Assembly: GCA_016748015.1 (NCBI GenBank)
Contig: JAAOMT010000694.1
Span: 1 to 64,000, forward strand
Source of the DNA: Geosiphon pyriformis
Lineage: Eukaryota; Glomeromycota; Glomeromycetes; Archaeosporales; Geosiphonaceae
Direction: 5' to 3'
Length of the DNA stretch: 64,000 bases
Positions within the stretch are counted from its first letter, which is position 1. Each line of letters opens with the position of its first letter. Position numbers and translations under genes: made by a program. Positions 34,136 through 44,879 of the stretch are shown here, one piece after another. The notes beneath the pieces are model-generated. The model made no database searches and had not been told where the DNA came from. It worked only from the letters and a program-made list of their open reading frames with translations.

Positions 34136-35720
34136 TTTCTGTTTTTTCAGTAAAGTATATTTTGATGATTGATAAAATATTTTGATTGTTGTTTTATGTT
34201 GTTTTGTTCCTTTTGAGATAATTTCTCCTTGAATAATTGGGTATTTATATAATGTTGGAGTTGTTGGTATTTTTGTATATTTATCTTTTGTTATATTTTT
34301 GGGTTAAAATGTTTTTAGATTTGTCTCATTCATGACAAACCATCAGCATTTCTATTGTCTTTTTCTTTTTTATAACATACTGTATAATTGAATGATAAAA
34401 GTTCTATTTTCTATCTGACATGGTAGTCATCTCCAAATTTTTGTTTCTGAATTAAAATCAATCCTTTGTAATTAGTGTACACCTTAAACTTTTAACTCAA
34501 GTATTCCTTCCACTTGATAACAGCCCAATAGATGGCTAAGTGTTCCAGTGCTGGAGTTCTATAGTTTTTTTCAACTGGACTTAAGCTTCTGTTGGCATAA
34601 GCTACTGGGTGTTCTTATCTATCAGTTTCTTTCTGAGATAATACTGCTCCCAATGCTTGACCAGATGCATCAGTTGTGATTATGAATGGCTTGCTATGAT
34701 CTAGATAGATTAGTACTAGAGCTTGAATAAGCTTTCTTTTTAATGTATTAAAAGCTTCTTGCTGAATTCTGGTCCATTCATATTTGGTGTTCTTTGTTTG
34801 GAGTTGGTATAGTGGTTGAGCTATTTTGGAAAAGTTCTTGATAAAGTGGTAGTAATATCCAGCAAATTTCAAGAATTCTCTCAATTCTGTGAGATTATTT
34901 GGTATTGGAAAGTTTTTGATGATCTTAATCTTGTCTGGATCTATTTTGATTCTATCTTTGCTCACAAAATGCCCCAAAAACTTGAGTTCAGTTTTTCCAA
35001 AAAAACATTTGGTTGCATTTAACTTTAATTCGGCTCTTTTTAGTCTTTTAAACACTTGTTAGAAATAATGCAGATGATCATTGAATGTTTTTGAAAACAC
35101 ATTGGTGTCATCCAAATATATGATTACTGATTTCCATAGTAGCCTAATATAAACAATTTCCATAAGTTGCTGAAAAGTGGCTGGAGCATTTATCAAGCCA
35201 AATAGTATTACTTTGAATTCAAAGTTTCCTTCTCAAGTTGTAAAAGCCATTTTTTTTTTGTCTTCTGGTTTCATGGCTACTTGCCAGTAACCACTGTCTA
35301 AGTCTAACGTTGAAAATTATTTCTTTTCTCTAAAAGCATTAAAAAATTCTTGAATCTTTGGAGTTAGGTAGCTGTCTTCTTTTGTTACTCCATTCAGTTT
35401 TCAGTAATCCACACAAAAGCGGATTTTCTCATTCTTCTTATGGATTAGTACCACTGATGATAATCATGGGCTTATTAATGACTGAATTAACCTGTTGTTA
35501 AGCATCTGATTAATTTCTTGATGAATAATCTCATAGCTGGCTGGTGGTATTCTGTATGCTCTTTGTTTAATTGACATTCTATCTCCAGTTTTGATCTGGT
35601 GCTGGATTATATCAGTTCTGCCAAACTCATTTTCACTGGCAAAGATGTCATTGAAATTGTTGAGTAATATATTAAGTTGTATATGTTGTAGTGGATCTAA
35701 GTTTTCTATGTTCATTTGTT
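34136..35720 (-). pseudogene. Gyp-B reverse transcriptase and RNase H (B-2)
   Basis: Minus strand. RT begins at EFGRTDIIQHQIKTGDRM (about 35630) and MLNNRLIQSLISP (35500), followed by FSTLDLDSGYWQVAM and the catalytic box YLDD, intact (35107-35118). Then FGKTELKFLGHFVSKD, LREFLKFAGYYYHFIKNFSK and RNase H with FIITTDASGQALGAVLS (about 34690). Stops and a frameshift break the frame between 35060 and 35460. Confidence 0.8.
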
Positions 35721-36045
35721 CCAATTGTTTTGGTTGAAGCAAATAACATTTATTTTGTCCATATATTGTTTGAGATGTGATATCCACATATTCACACAGT
35801 TGTGAAAAATCTGAAATGGTGTTTGGGAATTGGTCTTCAATTTCTGTGGTCAAGTATCTAATGGTGGTTTTTTTTGGTATTTTAATAATGTCTCCTGTAT
35901 TATTGTAAATGGGGATTTTGATGTGGCTGTGGTTTTTGGCTGGTATATGTAAATTGACTAATCCGATCTTTTCTGATTTACAAAATGTTGCTTCTGCTTT
36001 AAAAATTTGTATTTGATCTTTTACTTTTCTTTCTATAATTACCAT

Positions 36046-36600
36046 GTACTAGTTATATGATGGAATAGAAATTGGTTAATAGATGGAGATAATTTTTCTC
36101 TTGTCAATAATTTCTTCCTCTGCCATATTAACTGGTACATCTATTCTACTCATGGATTTGAATCTCTGTATTTCTCTAGCTGTGATTCCTAATTCTTTCC
36201 TGTTTTCTACTGATACTAATTAAGCTATTTTGACCAGAAGCAGAAATATTGCCTGTGCTATCTTTTCATTTAGATCTATAATATATGTCTTTTCTGAGTT
36301 ATTTTGTAGCATTGCAATGATATTTTCTATGTATTTTGTGTCAATTATTTCTCCTCAGATGTTAATTCCCTTTTTGGCTAAGCTACTCCTAGATGCTAAC
36401 TGAATCATTGTTGTTGCTGGAATTTTCAGTGCTATTTTGAGATCAATGCAGGTGCACAAATGGAGTTCTAATTTAATGGAATTTTTTTTCAGATATCTCA
36501 GATCAAATTCTGCATTAGTATTATGTGTGCATTCTGGCATAATATTTTCATTATTATTACTGAACCATTTAAGTTCTTGTTTCTTGGTGAAATCAGGGAG
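36046..36600 (-). pseudogene. Gyp-B dUTPase domain (B-2)
   Basis: Minus strand, after the LCDHCLIPCDFQYC segment. Motif 1 is NAEFDLRY (normally xAGYDL), motif 2 ASRSSLAKKGI is intact (about 36360-36395), motif 3 is IIDTKYIENI (GxIDxGYxGxI pattern with both Gly lost), motif 4 is EKIAQAI (intact), and motif 5 is REIQRFKSM (RGxxGFGST pattern lost). A stop follows motif 2. A trimeric dUTPase hydrolyses dUTP and keeps uracil out of cDNA; this copy is dead. It lies upstream of RT, as in Gyp-D. Confidence 0.78.
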
Positions 36601-37704
36601 TGCAATATATGTTTTGGGATTTGAATCGGAGTTCAAATTGCTATATTTTCTATTGTCACATTGAGCTGAACTAGAATTATTGTTTTCATCATCATTATTG
36701 TCAGAGTTTGAATTAGGATTGAAAGTTGATTCCGATTCTGATGCACAGCTGCTGATTGGTTTCTTCTTTTTTGGAATTGTGTAGATCATGTGAATTGGTA
36801 AATTGTAAATGAGATCATACTTATTACAATATTGAAAGTCACATGGGATTAAACAGTGGTCACATAGTCTTGTATTTATTTCTTCCAACCATTGCTCTTG
36901 TTCCTCTTTAGTGGGTGCTAATTCTTGGTAGTGTTCATGGAATTGTTCTGAATCCAGGAGGTTTATGACTGGTTTTGGGTCTCAGTCAAGTTTTATGGAC
37001 TCAGAAAGGTTATTTTTGATTGTCTTTATTTCTCCTGGTGTTGCTCCTTCAATTTTGGTGAGAGCCATTTGCCAAATTTTGTCATCATTGTGTGGACATC
37101 CGTTAAAGTGTTTAACTGTTTGTCTCCAGACAGCGTCTATGGGTGTTTCTTTTTTTACCTAGTTATTTATAAAAATTGTGTATTGATATGATTCATCACA
37201 TGTTCTTCCTCTCCCAAGAATGTTATCCACATTTCTTCATTGAAAAAAGTTTTACCACAAGCCAAGCATGGCTTATTATTCTATTTTCTAACTTATTTTG
37301 GTCTTCCAAAGCATTCAATGATGCATGGGTGGCAATAAAATTTAGTTGCCATTAGGTATTCCTTATTGTTACCACAGCATGCGCTCATTGATGACAATTT
37401 TTTGTCACAATCAACACATATAAGCTTTGGTTGATGATAATGTGATTGTGGTGGTTGAAAGTAAGTATATGGGATATATATTGTGGTAGTAATTGGTTCT
37501 GGTCCTTCTTCTTTTCCTTTTTCTTTCTCTTCCCAAGTCCAAATTGGTGACTGCTTACTTTGACTATTACTGTTCCAATAACTTTGGTTAGTTTTCCCAG
37601 TAAGTTCTTCTTCTCTTTTTTCCTTTTCTTTGTTATTTCATGATAGTATTAGTGGCAGTTCATTGTGTTCTGTGTTGGCTCAGAAGACTTGGTAGGCTTC
37701 TCAG
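36601..37704 (-). pseudogene. Gyp-B cysteine-rich pol module (B-2)
   Basis: Minus strand. It reads ICVDCDKKLSSMSACCG (37430-37370), FYCHPCIIECFGRP, KPCLACGKTFF (37285-37250), WITFLGEGRTCDESYQY, DDKIWQMALTKIEGA, and then LCDHCLIPCDFQYCNKY (36875-36815) followed by an acidic Ser/Asn linker. The same spacing is found in D-1 (45560-44880) and D-2 (58590-59350). Several C-x2-C pairs suggest zinc binding; I cannot name the family. Confidence 0.55.
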
Positions 37705-37826
37705 TATTACCAGTAAAATTTTAGCTATTAATTAGCATGAAATTACTTTTATAATTCCTATTATTAATTAGCATATATTATTATCATTTCAATTATCACT
37801 TATTATTTAATCAAATTATCAAATAT
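37705..37826 (+). repeat. Gyp-D 5' LTR of D-2, first part
   Basis: Starts TATTACCAG (family TGTTACCAG) and matches the reverse complement of 40269-40150 and 30305-30240. The LTR is split by A-4 and resumes at 55260. D-2 as a whole spans 37705-37826 and 55260 to beyond 64000. Confidence 0.85.
37823..37826. repeat. Target duplication ATAT, left copy (A-4)
   Basis: ATAT directly before the A-4 LTR; the partner is at 55260-55263. The empty paralogous site in D-3 (about 30208-30220) has it once. Confidence 0.8.
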
Positions 37827-38455
37827 TGTTATGGTTGAAACCTATACTTCTTATCAATTATTACATGTATTAGCCACTAATGTCATATAATTAGCCACAC
37901 TATTTTTAGAAAGTAATTATTGACTACTTTTGATAGCTATATAAGCGATGAATCTTTTAGCTGTAAAAAAACATGTAATAACAAGCATTTGAATAATCAA
38001 GAATAAATAAAATAACAACTTTCATCTCAATTCTTCTCTTATTGCTAATTTCCATTTCCCTACTTTCAAGTATCTGAACATTTTAAAGATAAAAGATTAC
38101 TTGTTGGTCTTTTCTTGATGTATATAATTGTAGCATTTGAAAATTATTTGAATAAACATGACTGAAAAGCACAAGTTGATACCTGATATTAAATTCTAAG
38201 AGCACTGACGTGAGGCATAAAATTATACTAGTGGTAATCAATTGTTGACAGTACAGACTATCCCTTTACTTTCAGATTCCCCAGTTATCTTTGAAAAAAA
38301 TAGCAACTGAAATATTTTATGAGACTGATCTTGCACATTGAATACATACTTATTTAATTCACTCTTTAAAGTTGAATTCCTCTTTGATTATTTCCATCAC
38401 TCTACAATCCTGTTCTCTTTTGCTATCTATTAACTTGTTACTCCAACTCGTAACA
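37827..38455 (+). repeat. Gyp-A 5' LTR of A-4
   Basis: 629 bp, TGTTATGG...CGTAACA, with one 12-bp unit (37916-37927) before the TATA-like box. Confidence 0.92.
37937..37945 (+). promoter_or_regulatory. TATA-like box of Gyp-A LTR
   Basis: CTATATAAG, conserved in all six Gyp-A LTRs at the same position after the 12-bp unit(s). Likely core promoter; the transcription start is not known. Confidence 0.6.
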
Positions 38456-38461
38456 TAAAAG

Positions 38462-38478
38462 TGGTGCTTCCTGTAAGG
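38462..38478 (+). other. Candidate primer-binding site of A-4
   Basis: TGGTGCTTCCTGTAAGG, 6 nt after the LTR, as in A-2 (one G to A change). Confidence 0.5.
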
Positions 38479-38507
38479 TTGTCAAAATTCACTTATTTCC
38501 TCATTGT

Positions 38508-39293
38508 ATGGGTGATTATTCATACTTGTCACAGCAATTAGAAGAACACTTTGCAGCACACAACAGAAACGACCTAGAGTTTATTGAACTCAATCCTCTG
38601 CCCTTCTGCTTGATCTGTTTTCCTATTAAAGAACAATCCAGTAGACAATTTCAAGACTTTTGGAACTGGTTCCTGAACAAGCATTCAGCTGAAACCTACA
38701 CAGCTTATACTATCTATTACTTTGATCAAGCTTATTTTGAAGACAATTTTGAAAAAAGAAATACCAACATTAATCAGCTTTTATACTCCACAACCTTTGA
38801 ACAACAGCCCCCTGATTTCGAATATTTGAATCACCAAATCTATATTTGAATTGCTGCTCACCAACTAGTTGAAAACCCCTTTGAAACAGAAGAAGAAAGT
38901 TACCAAACTGCTCCTATTTTTGATATTTTCTCAAGTGAATCAGAGCACTCCACACAAACAATAACTCCTGAACCAATGGCCCAAGATCCAATACAAGCAA
39001 ACATCCTGACTGCCCTCCAAAGTATACAAACTGCCTTGGGGCAAAAAAACAACACTCTACTACTATTATTTAGAGGTGATGCACAAGATCCAATTGAATG
39101 GTTGGATGACTTTGAGAGAGCTGCTACAGCTAACCAATACGATAATGAGTACAAGTTTCAAATTGTTGGTGGCTACCTTCAAAGCTCCCCTGCCATCTGG
39201 TTCTCACAAGAAACTGATGCCAATGCTCATCAAAGAATCAGTAGATGGATGCCAGCAAATGTTGAAGAAAACAATACCTCTTTTACAACCCAG
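38508..39293 (+). pseudogene. Gyp-A gag, N-terminal part (A-4)
   Basis: Starts MGDYSYLSQQLEEHF at the first ATG after the primer-binding site. The frame has one stop at 38847-38849 and continues through an acidic stretch (ENPFETEEESYQ), MAQDPIQANILTALQSIQ and the capsid part RGDAQDPIEWLDDFERAATANQYDNEYKF...GGYLQSSPAIWF (retrotransposon-gag type). It is broken at 39293 by D-1; the second half is at 49137-49904 in the same frame. Confidence 0.85.
39290..39293. repeat. Target duplication CCAG, left copy (D-1)
   Basis: CCAG immediately left of D-1; right copy at 49133-49136. Removing D-1 and one copy restores a continuous gag frame (9843 bp removed, a multiple of 3). Confidence 0.88.
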
Positions 39294-40269
39294 TGTTACC
39301 AGAGGTTTTTGGGTCTCTTTTCTTAAATGTTGTTGATGTTGATTTGCTGTGTTTTCAGGAAGTAGTTGAACTTCCAGTAATAAATTTATCTTCAAATTAT
39401 TTTCTATAATTTGAACTGCTGGGCTTATAAGTAGAATGGCCAATTCTGTGCCAGTTGCTTTGTGTAGTTACATTGTAGTAAACATCAACTCTTTCCCAGG
39501 AATTGCTCGTCTGGAAGCTCACTAAAAAATGTGTAGTTACTTTGCTGTGAAAGTCAACTCTTCTACAGGAATCTTGTCTATAGGCTACTCTAATGATTAT
39601 AATAAGAAAAATAAAAGAAAGAAAATAAAAGAAATGTAAAAAAAATAGAATTCTGTCAAGGGAAACATTTTCTATCCAGGTCTGGAGTCACTAACAGTTT
39701 AATGAAATTGGTAGCTAATTAATTTCAAAACGTTAGTTGGGTTTTGGGGATTTTCCAAATGCAATAATTAAAGAATTTGGTTTTTCAATTTATTTGATAT
39801 TTTTTTTTTTTTGTGTGTATAGGAATGATTCTAAGTGATAAATCTAAAGTAAGATATATTTTCTCAAAAAGAAAAGCTCTTCTTTTATACAACTTGTTGT
39901 AACACTATTCCATGAACTTGAACTTTGCTTTTTTTTACAATTTTGCTGAACTAAAGATACATTTCGGTAAACTACAAGTTATTTTTGTGAACTATTAGAT
40001 ATTTCAGTAAACTATCAATTATTTTGGTGAATTTCTACAAATTTCGGCAAACTTTTGAATGTTACATATTTCAGGGTATTGCATAATTGATCATCACACT
40101 TAGGTTACATTTGTGTTATGTACAAATTGGGTTATTGATTAAATGATAATTTCAGACATTTTGCTAATGTAATAAGTGATAATTTGAAACGATAATATAT
40201 GCTAATTAATGATAAGATTTATAAGAGTAATTTCATGCTAAACAATATCTCTAATTTTGTCTGGTAACA
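39294..40269 (-). repeat. Gyp-D 3' LTR of D-1
   Basis: 976 bp with perfect 10-bp terminal inverted repeats (TGTTACCAGA...TCTGGTAACA). The last codons of ORF3 run into it. Confidence 0.94.
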
Positions 40270-40957
40270 TAATTTTTTTCTTAAGACTGAGCTCCATCAA
40301 AATCCAAGTACTGTCTGTAATTTCCAGATAATAATCCAAAATTATTGAAGAAATTTGGTCTGAAAATTGTTGAAATTTCAGTTCTGTGAGCTTTCCAATG
40401 TATTGAATCTTTAAAGGCTGTAAAATTGAATTTTGTAGGACGTTTTTACAGGTGTGGAATAGGTTATAAAGTCTAAGAGCAGCTCTTAGTTTATAATGAC
40501 TGTTTGTAGGTCCAGCTGTTGTCTTGAATTTGTTGTGAAGTTGTTTCCGAATAGCTTCTTTTGTGAGGTTTGCTGCTGTAAGCTCCCATTTTCGTTTATG
40601 AAGTGTTTTTCCAATGTAGAAATATCTATATATTGGAGTATAGTCATAGTTTTCTTCATTAAGACACAGTTGAAGTTTTTGTTGAATAGTAGCATTTAGT
40701 AGAATACTAATAGGAGTGAGCATTAAGTTTTCTTTTAAAGCAAGCTTTAAAAATTCTGGCAGGTGAATTCCAGAATAACTTCTTGTGTTCTTCTTATATG
40801 GATGATATTTTTGTGAATTTGGGGCTAAATTTGTAACTACTTTTGTTTGGGTATAATTAATGTGGTTTCCAGTAACAGTAATGAATAATTTGGGTATTGT
40901 TTTTAAAGCTAACATTAGTTTTTGGGATAATTGTTGAATGTTTTGAGGAATAGTCAT
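40238..40957 (-). CDS. Gyp-D ORF3, extra ORF after integrase (D-1)
   Basis: An uninterrupted 239-codon frame, the only intact full-length ORF of this element. It begins MTIPQNIQQLSQKLMLALK at 40957 and ends ...MLPDKIRDIV at 40238; the stop and the last ten codons lie inside the 3' LTR, which starts at 40269. It contains IHLPEFLKLALKE, YRYFYIGKTLHKRKWEL, LRAALRLYNLFHTCKNVLQ and QYIGKLTELKFQQFSDQI. Mostly helical and basic by inspection; no signal peptide, transmembrane segment or zinc motif. The homologue in D-2 (63390 onwards) is open to the window end. Similar in order of motifs to Gyp-A ORF3. Function unknown; purifying selection or late decay could explain its intactness. Confidence 0.7.
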   Translation of the reverse strand: MTIPQNIQQLSQKLMLALKTIPKLFITVTGNHINYTQTKVVTNLAPNSQKYHPYKKNTRSYSGIHLPEFLKLALKENLMLTPISILLNATIQQKLQLCLNEENYDYTPIYRYFYIGKTLHKRKWELTAANLTKEAIRKQLHNKFKTTAGPTNSHYKLRAALRLYNLFHTCKNVLQNSILQPLKIQYIGKLTELKFQQFSDQISSIILDYYLEITDSTWILMELSLKKKIMLPDKIRDIV

Positions 40958-41089
40958 TATAAGAGATTTGAAAATAAAAGAAAATTATTTTTGGTGTATG
41001 AGTTTTTATGTTATTTTTGCTTTGTTTTTGTGAGATTGTTTCTAAATTATAAGGAGATAACTATAATATAAATTTAAGTTAAGTGTTCA

Positions 41090-42464
41090 AGTTGAGAGGT
41101 TGTTCAATAACAACTATTGGTTCTAAATTTCAGAAAATATCTTTGGGATTGATTAAAGGGGAATGTGTACCAATTTGTAGAATTAATAGTTCAGGATTGT
41201 TTCTGGAATTATAGTGTTTCAAACAATCTCCATGTACAACTTTTGCTAGGATTTTGTCATCAAGTCTTAGCTTGTATGATCCGTTGCCTAGGACTTTATG
41301 AATAAAGAATGATCCATCCCATTTATTTTCAAATTTTCCACTCCATTGTTTTTCAGCTTTAGTTCTGTATAAGAGAACTTTGTTTTCGATTTTAAATCCA
41401 TTGGTAACTGGAGGCAATTTGTCATCATGCCGTTCTTTTTGTTGAGCTTGGGAGTGTTTAATATGGGTGGCTGCTATTCATCGTTTTTCTTCCAACGTGC
41501 TAAGCAGAGTGTAGGCTCTTCGTTGTAGTGTTTCCTGAAGATTGTCTTTATTAATTGGTTGTACTAAATATGTTTCTATTGTAAAACTAATTGGTAATAT
41601 TGCTGTCCTTCTGTAGATTAAATCAAATAATGTGTGTTTTGTGGTATCTTGTTTTAGTGTTCTATATGCTAGTAACACTGATGGAATAAAAAGATCTCAT
41701 TCTTGCTCAAAATCAGTTGAGACTTTGGCTAATGATTCACATAATGTTCTGTTGAAACATTCTACAAGTTCATTTGTTTGTGGATGGTAGGACGAAGATA
41801 ATGGTCTCTTAACATTAAATTGTCCACAAATTTCCTGGATTAAATTGTTCACGAAATGTGTTCCTTGATCAAATAAAAGTTTTATTGAGCATCTATGTCT
41901 ACAAATGATGTTTTCATAAATGAAGTTTGCTACTGATTTTGCATCTGCTTGTTGAATGGCTCTGGCTTCAGGCCATTTGGTAAAATAGTCTACTGCTACT
42001 GCAATATAACGGTTTTCTTGGTTTGTAATAGGTAGTGGTTTGACTAAATCGATACCAACTTGGTCAAAAGGCTGTCCAACTTTGATTGGGTTTAAAGATT
42101 CTGTAGGGTGAGTTTCTCTTCTTCTTTGACAACTATTACAAGACTTAATGTATTCATGAATGTTTTTTTTCATTTGAGGCCAAAAGTAATATTCTAGTGT
42201 TCTCTGGGTGGTGCTGTCTTTTTCTAGGTGTGCTGATGAAAGGTCTAAGTGCATGTTATATAAAATGGTTTTTTTTTCATGTTCTTGTATTAATCTGAGT
42301 GGATTGTCTGGGTTTCTGAAGTTTCGATAATAAATCATGTTGTTGTGTAAGAAATATTGTTTGGCTTGTTGTTGTAACCAATGTTTTTTATCTGAGGACC
42401 AATCTGTTGGAATTGTTAATGTCTCCAAATATTGTTTAAGATTGTTGTAGTTTTCAAGGTTCAT
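41090..42464 (-). pseudogene. Gyp-D integrase (D-1)
   Basis: Starts MNLENYNNLKQYLETL at 42464; open for 255 codons. Zinc-binding HHCC: NMHLDLSSAHLEKDSTTQ and CNSCQRRRE. Catalytic residues: Asp in VGIDLVKPL, Asp in LLFDQGTHF, Glu in NELVECFNRTL, so the D,D,E triad is present. A stop at 41697-41699 follows FEQE; the frame goes on with LLAYRTLKQDT, YRRTAILPI, a stop near 41475, and a C-terminal part WSGKFENKWDGSFFIHKVLGNG (GPY/F-like domain) ending near 41130. It inserts element cDNA. Confidence 0.85.
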
Positions 42465-42489
42465 TTTTTGTTGTTTTGTTGTTAATTTA

Positions 42490-43760
42490 AATGGGTGTTG
42501 GTTTTGTATTCTAATTTTGCCTTATTTTTGAGAGACAATTAACATTGGTATGGAGTTTTCTTGGTTTGTGGTGTACAATATATTGGTAGTTGGCTAAAAA
42601 TTCTGTCCATCAAGTTTGTTTTGCGTTTAGCTGAGCGTTTTTGTTCTGAAGCTATTTGAGTCTAATATTATCAGTAATATTATCAAATTCTTTGGATCTG
42701 AGGTAAAGGTTGAAGTAATGTAGGGCCCAAATTACTGCTGCAGTTTCTAATTCTGTTGCAGAGTAGTTCTTTTTGGCTGGTTTCAATGTTCTGCTAGCAT
42801 AAGCAATTACTCACTCATTTCTATTGTCATTTAACTGTAATAGGATGGCACCAAAGGCAGTATAAGAGGCATTTGTTGCTAACTGGAATTGGTTGCTAAA
42901 ATCTGGGTAAGCGAGAATTGAAGCTGTCATTAGTTTTTTTTTGAGGATTTCAAATGTGTTTTGGTGTTTAGCAGTCTATTTGTATTTGACGTTTTTGGTA
43001 GTAAGCTGGTTGAGAGGTTTTGCGATTTCTGAGAATTCTTTGATAAACTTCCGATAGTAAGAGGCTAATCCTATGAATCCTCTTAGTTCTGTAGTGTTTT
43101 GAGAAGTTTTGAAGTTTTTGACAGCACTGATTTTTCCAGGGTCCAGTTTGATTCCATCTTTACTAATGATATGACCGAGGAAGGCCAAGCTTGTTTTTCC
43201 AAAGTAGCATTTTTTAATGTTAAGTTTCAGTCCTGCTTTTCATAATTGTTGAAAAACTTCTCGCAGGTGTTTTAAGTGTAATTCGAATGATGGAGAATAA
43301 ACATCAGTATTGTTAAGATAAATGACTACTGACTTCCAAAGGAGTCTTTTGTATACAATATTCATTAATCTCTGAAATATTGCTGGTGTATTACATAATC
43401 CGAAAGACATTACATTGAATTTGTAATTTTCTTCTTGAGTTGTAAATGCTGTTTTGGGACAATCTTTGGAGTCCATGGCAACTTGCCAGTATTCACTTTC
43501 TAGATCTAGTGTTGAAAAGTATTTGGCCTTTCCAAGAGCATCCAACATATCATCAATTTGGAGAAGGGGATAGGCATCTCCAATGGTGACACTGTTGAGT
43601 TGTTGATAATTAACACAAAATTGTATCTTTCCATTTTTCTTTTTAACTAAGACCACAGGTAAGACCCATGGACTCATTAATGGTTGAATAAGCCTATTGT
43701 TGAGCATCTATTGTACTTCTTCATAGATAAATTGGTGACTTTCTGAAGCAATTCGGTAGG
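42490..43760 (-). pseudogene. Gyp-D reverse transcriptase and RNase H (D-1)
   Basis: RT begins around YRIASESHQFIYEEVQ and MLNNRLIQPLMSPWVLPVVLVKKKNG (43707). It includes VNYQQLNSVTIGDAYPL, FSTLDLESEYWQVAM and MSFGLCNTPAIFQRLMN; the catalytic box reads YLNN (43309-43320) where YLDD is expected, so both Asp are lost by G to A. It goes on with FGKTSLAFLGHIISKDGIK and LRGFIGLASYYRKFIKEFS. RNase H follows from about 42910 (FQLATNASYTAFGAILL; canonical TDAS is TNAS). Stops at 43237-43239, 42973-42975 and more. Confidence 0.84.
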
Positions 43761-44339
43761 CTTGCTGTTATCTTGGTTTGACATCTCCTATATAGATTTG
43801 GTGTTGAACCAAATCAGTTCTTTCTAAGTCATTGTTGTTTTCAGTAAAGATATTGGCAAATTCTGCAATTAGCTCTTTGAACTGGCTTTGTTGTTGTGGT
43901 TCAAGTTGTCCCATGTTGATTCGAGATAGTTTTTTTATGACAACATGGTAGTTTTTAGAGCTGTGGTTTGGGTTGATTTTTGGTAGTGAATGTCCAATAA
44001 TTTCAGAGAAATCGGGAACTGTTTGGGGTAATTTTTGTTGAAAAATATTACTGTGAATAACTCCAATTTCTAAGTTATTAAATAGAACTATGAGGTAATT
44101 ATTGGGGTTGTAAAAAGTAACTCAGACTTTCTTTGTTTCTTCTGGGATGTAAATATTTGGGATTGAGATATTATGTTTCAAGCAGATTTGTTTATTGGAC
44201 TCAAAAATTTGTTGGGTGGTTGTTGGCTTTGGGCAGATATAGATTTCGGGGTGTTTTTCAAAAGGTAAAATAGTGATTGGTTGGAGAAGGCATAAAATCT
44301 GGTAAGACTCATTCTGTTCATTGAGACCTATGTTTACTG

Positions 44340-44775
44340 GAACTGTAAATCGTCCAGTTGAACCAAAATCTTGTGTTCCTCTTTTGCTTTTTCCCAATTG
44401 TTCTCTTTAATTGACTAACTGTAAGCCCGAAATGTTGATTAAGAGTAAATAGATAGCTTGAGCAATTTTTTTGGCATGTTCAATTTTGAAAGGTTTATTG
44501 GTTTTATTTTAGAGTATTACTGTTATGTTACCAGTATATTCAGCATTGATTATTCCTCCTTTGACATTGATTTCTTTGCTTGTTAAAGAAGACCAGGAGG
44601 CAATTTGAACCATTGCTCCTGGCAGGATTTCGAGGGCAATTTTGAGATTGGTTTTTGTAAGAGATTTGGGTTTGAGAACAAGAGTATCCTTGTCTGGATA
44701 TTTTAGGTCATATCTAGCATCAATTTCATATGTTTTTTCAGGTTTTATTCCTTGTCCGTTGTTGTTGAAGTATTT
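44340..44775 (-). pseudogene. Gyp-D dUTPase domain (D-1)
   Basis: Minus strand, about 145 codons. Motif 1 DARYDLKY (normally xAGYDL), motif 2 ASWSSLTSKEI (ARSSLASKGI pattern), motif 3 GGIINAEYTGNI (catalytic Asp is Asn, Gly is Glu), motif 4 KKIAQAI, and motif 5 RGTQDFGSTGRF well kept. Two stops (TAA after VIL; another after LQLVN). Every difference from D-2 in the motifs is explained by G to A or C to T. The intact enzyme removes dUTP and would lower uracil incorporation during reverse transcription. Confidence 0.83.
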
Positions 44776-44879
44776 GAGTTGTAAGGCAGACTGATTTTCA
44801 ATGAGATAGATAGGTGTTGCTTTAATTTCTTCTGTTGCTTTAGGTTCTCCAAATTCAATTTCGTTTTCATTGTTTTTAC

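Larger units (their letters stand above)
31361..37704 (-). mobile_element. Gyp-B copy B-2, minus strand, 5' part beyond nested insertion
   Basis: Ty3/Gypsy-like element read right to left: cysteine-rich module, dUTPase, reverse transcriptase, RNase H, integrase, 3' region, 3' LTR (31361-32193). It is inserted in LINE R-3 on the left. On the right it is interrupted by the LTR of D-2 at 37705, so gag and the 5' LTR are not in the window. Confidence 0.85.

Noticed and set aside
36355-36888. Independent host dUTPase or zinc-finger gene on the minus strand.
   Set aside because: It is collinear with the pol of Gyp-B, between the cysteine-rich module and RT, and broken by stops. It is part of the element.
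38900-39154. Minus-strand ORF opposite A-4 gag, similar to plus-strand peptide at 4264-4426.
   Set aside because: The similarity comes from the inversion inside A-2 gag. The peptide itself is antisense of capsid and not a gene.
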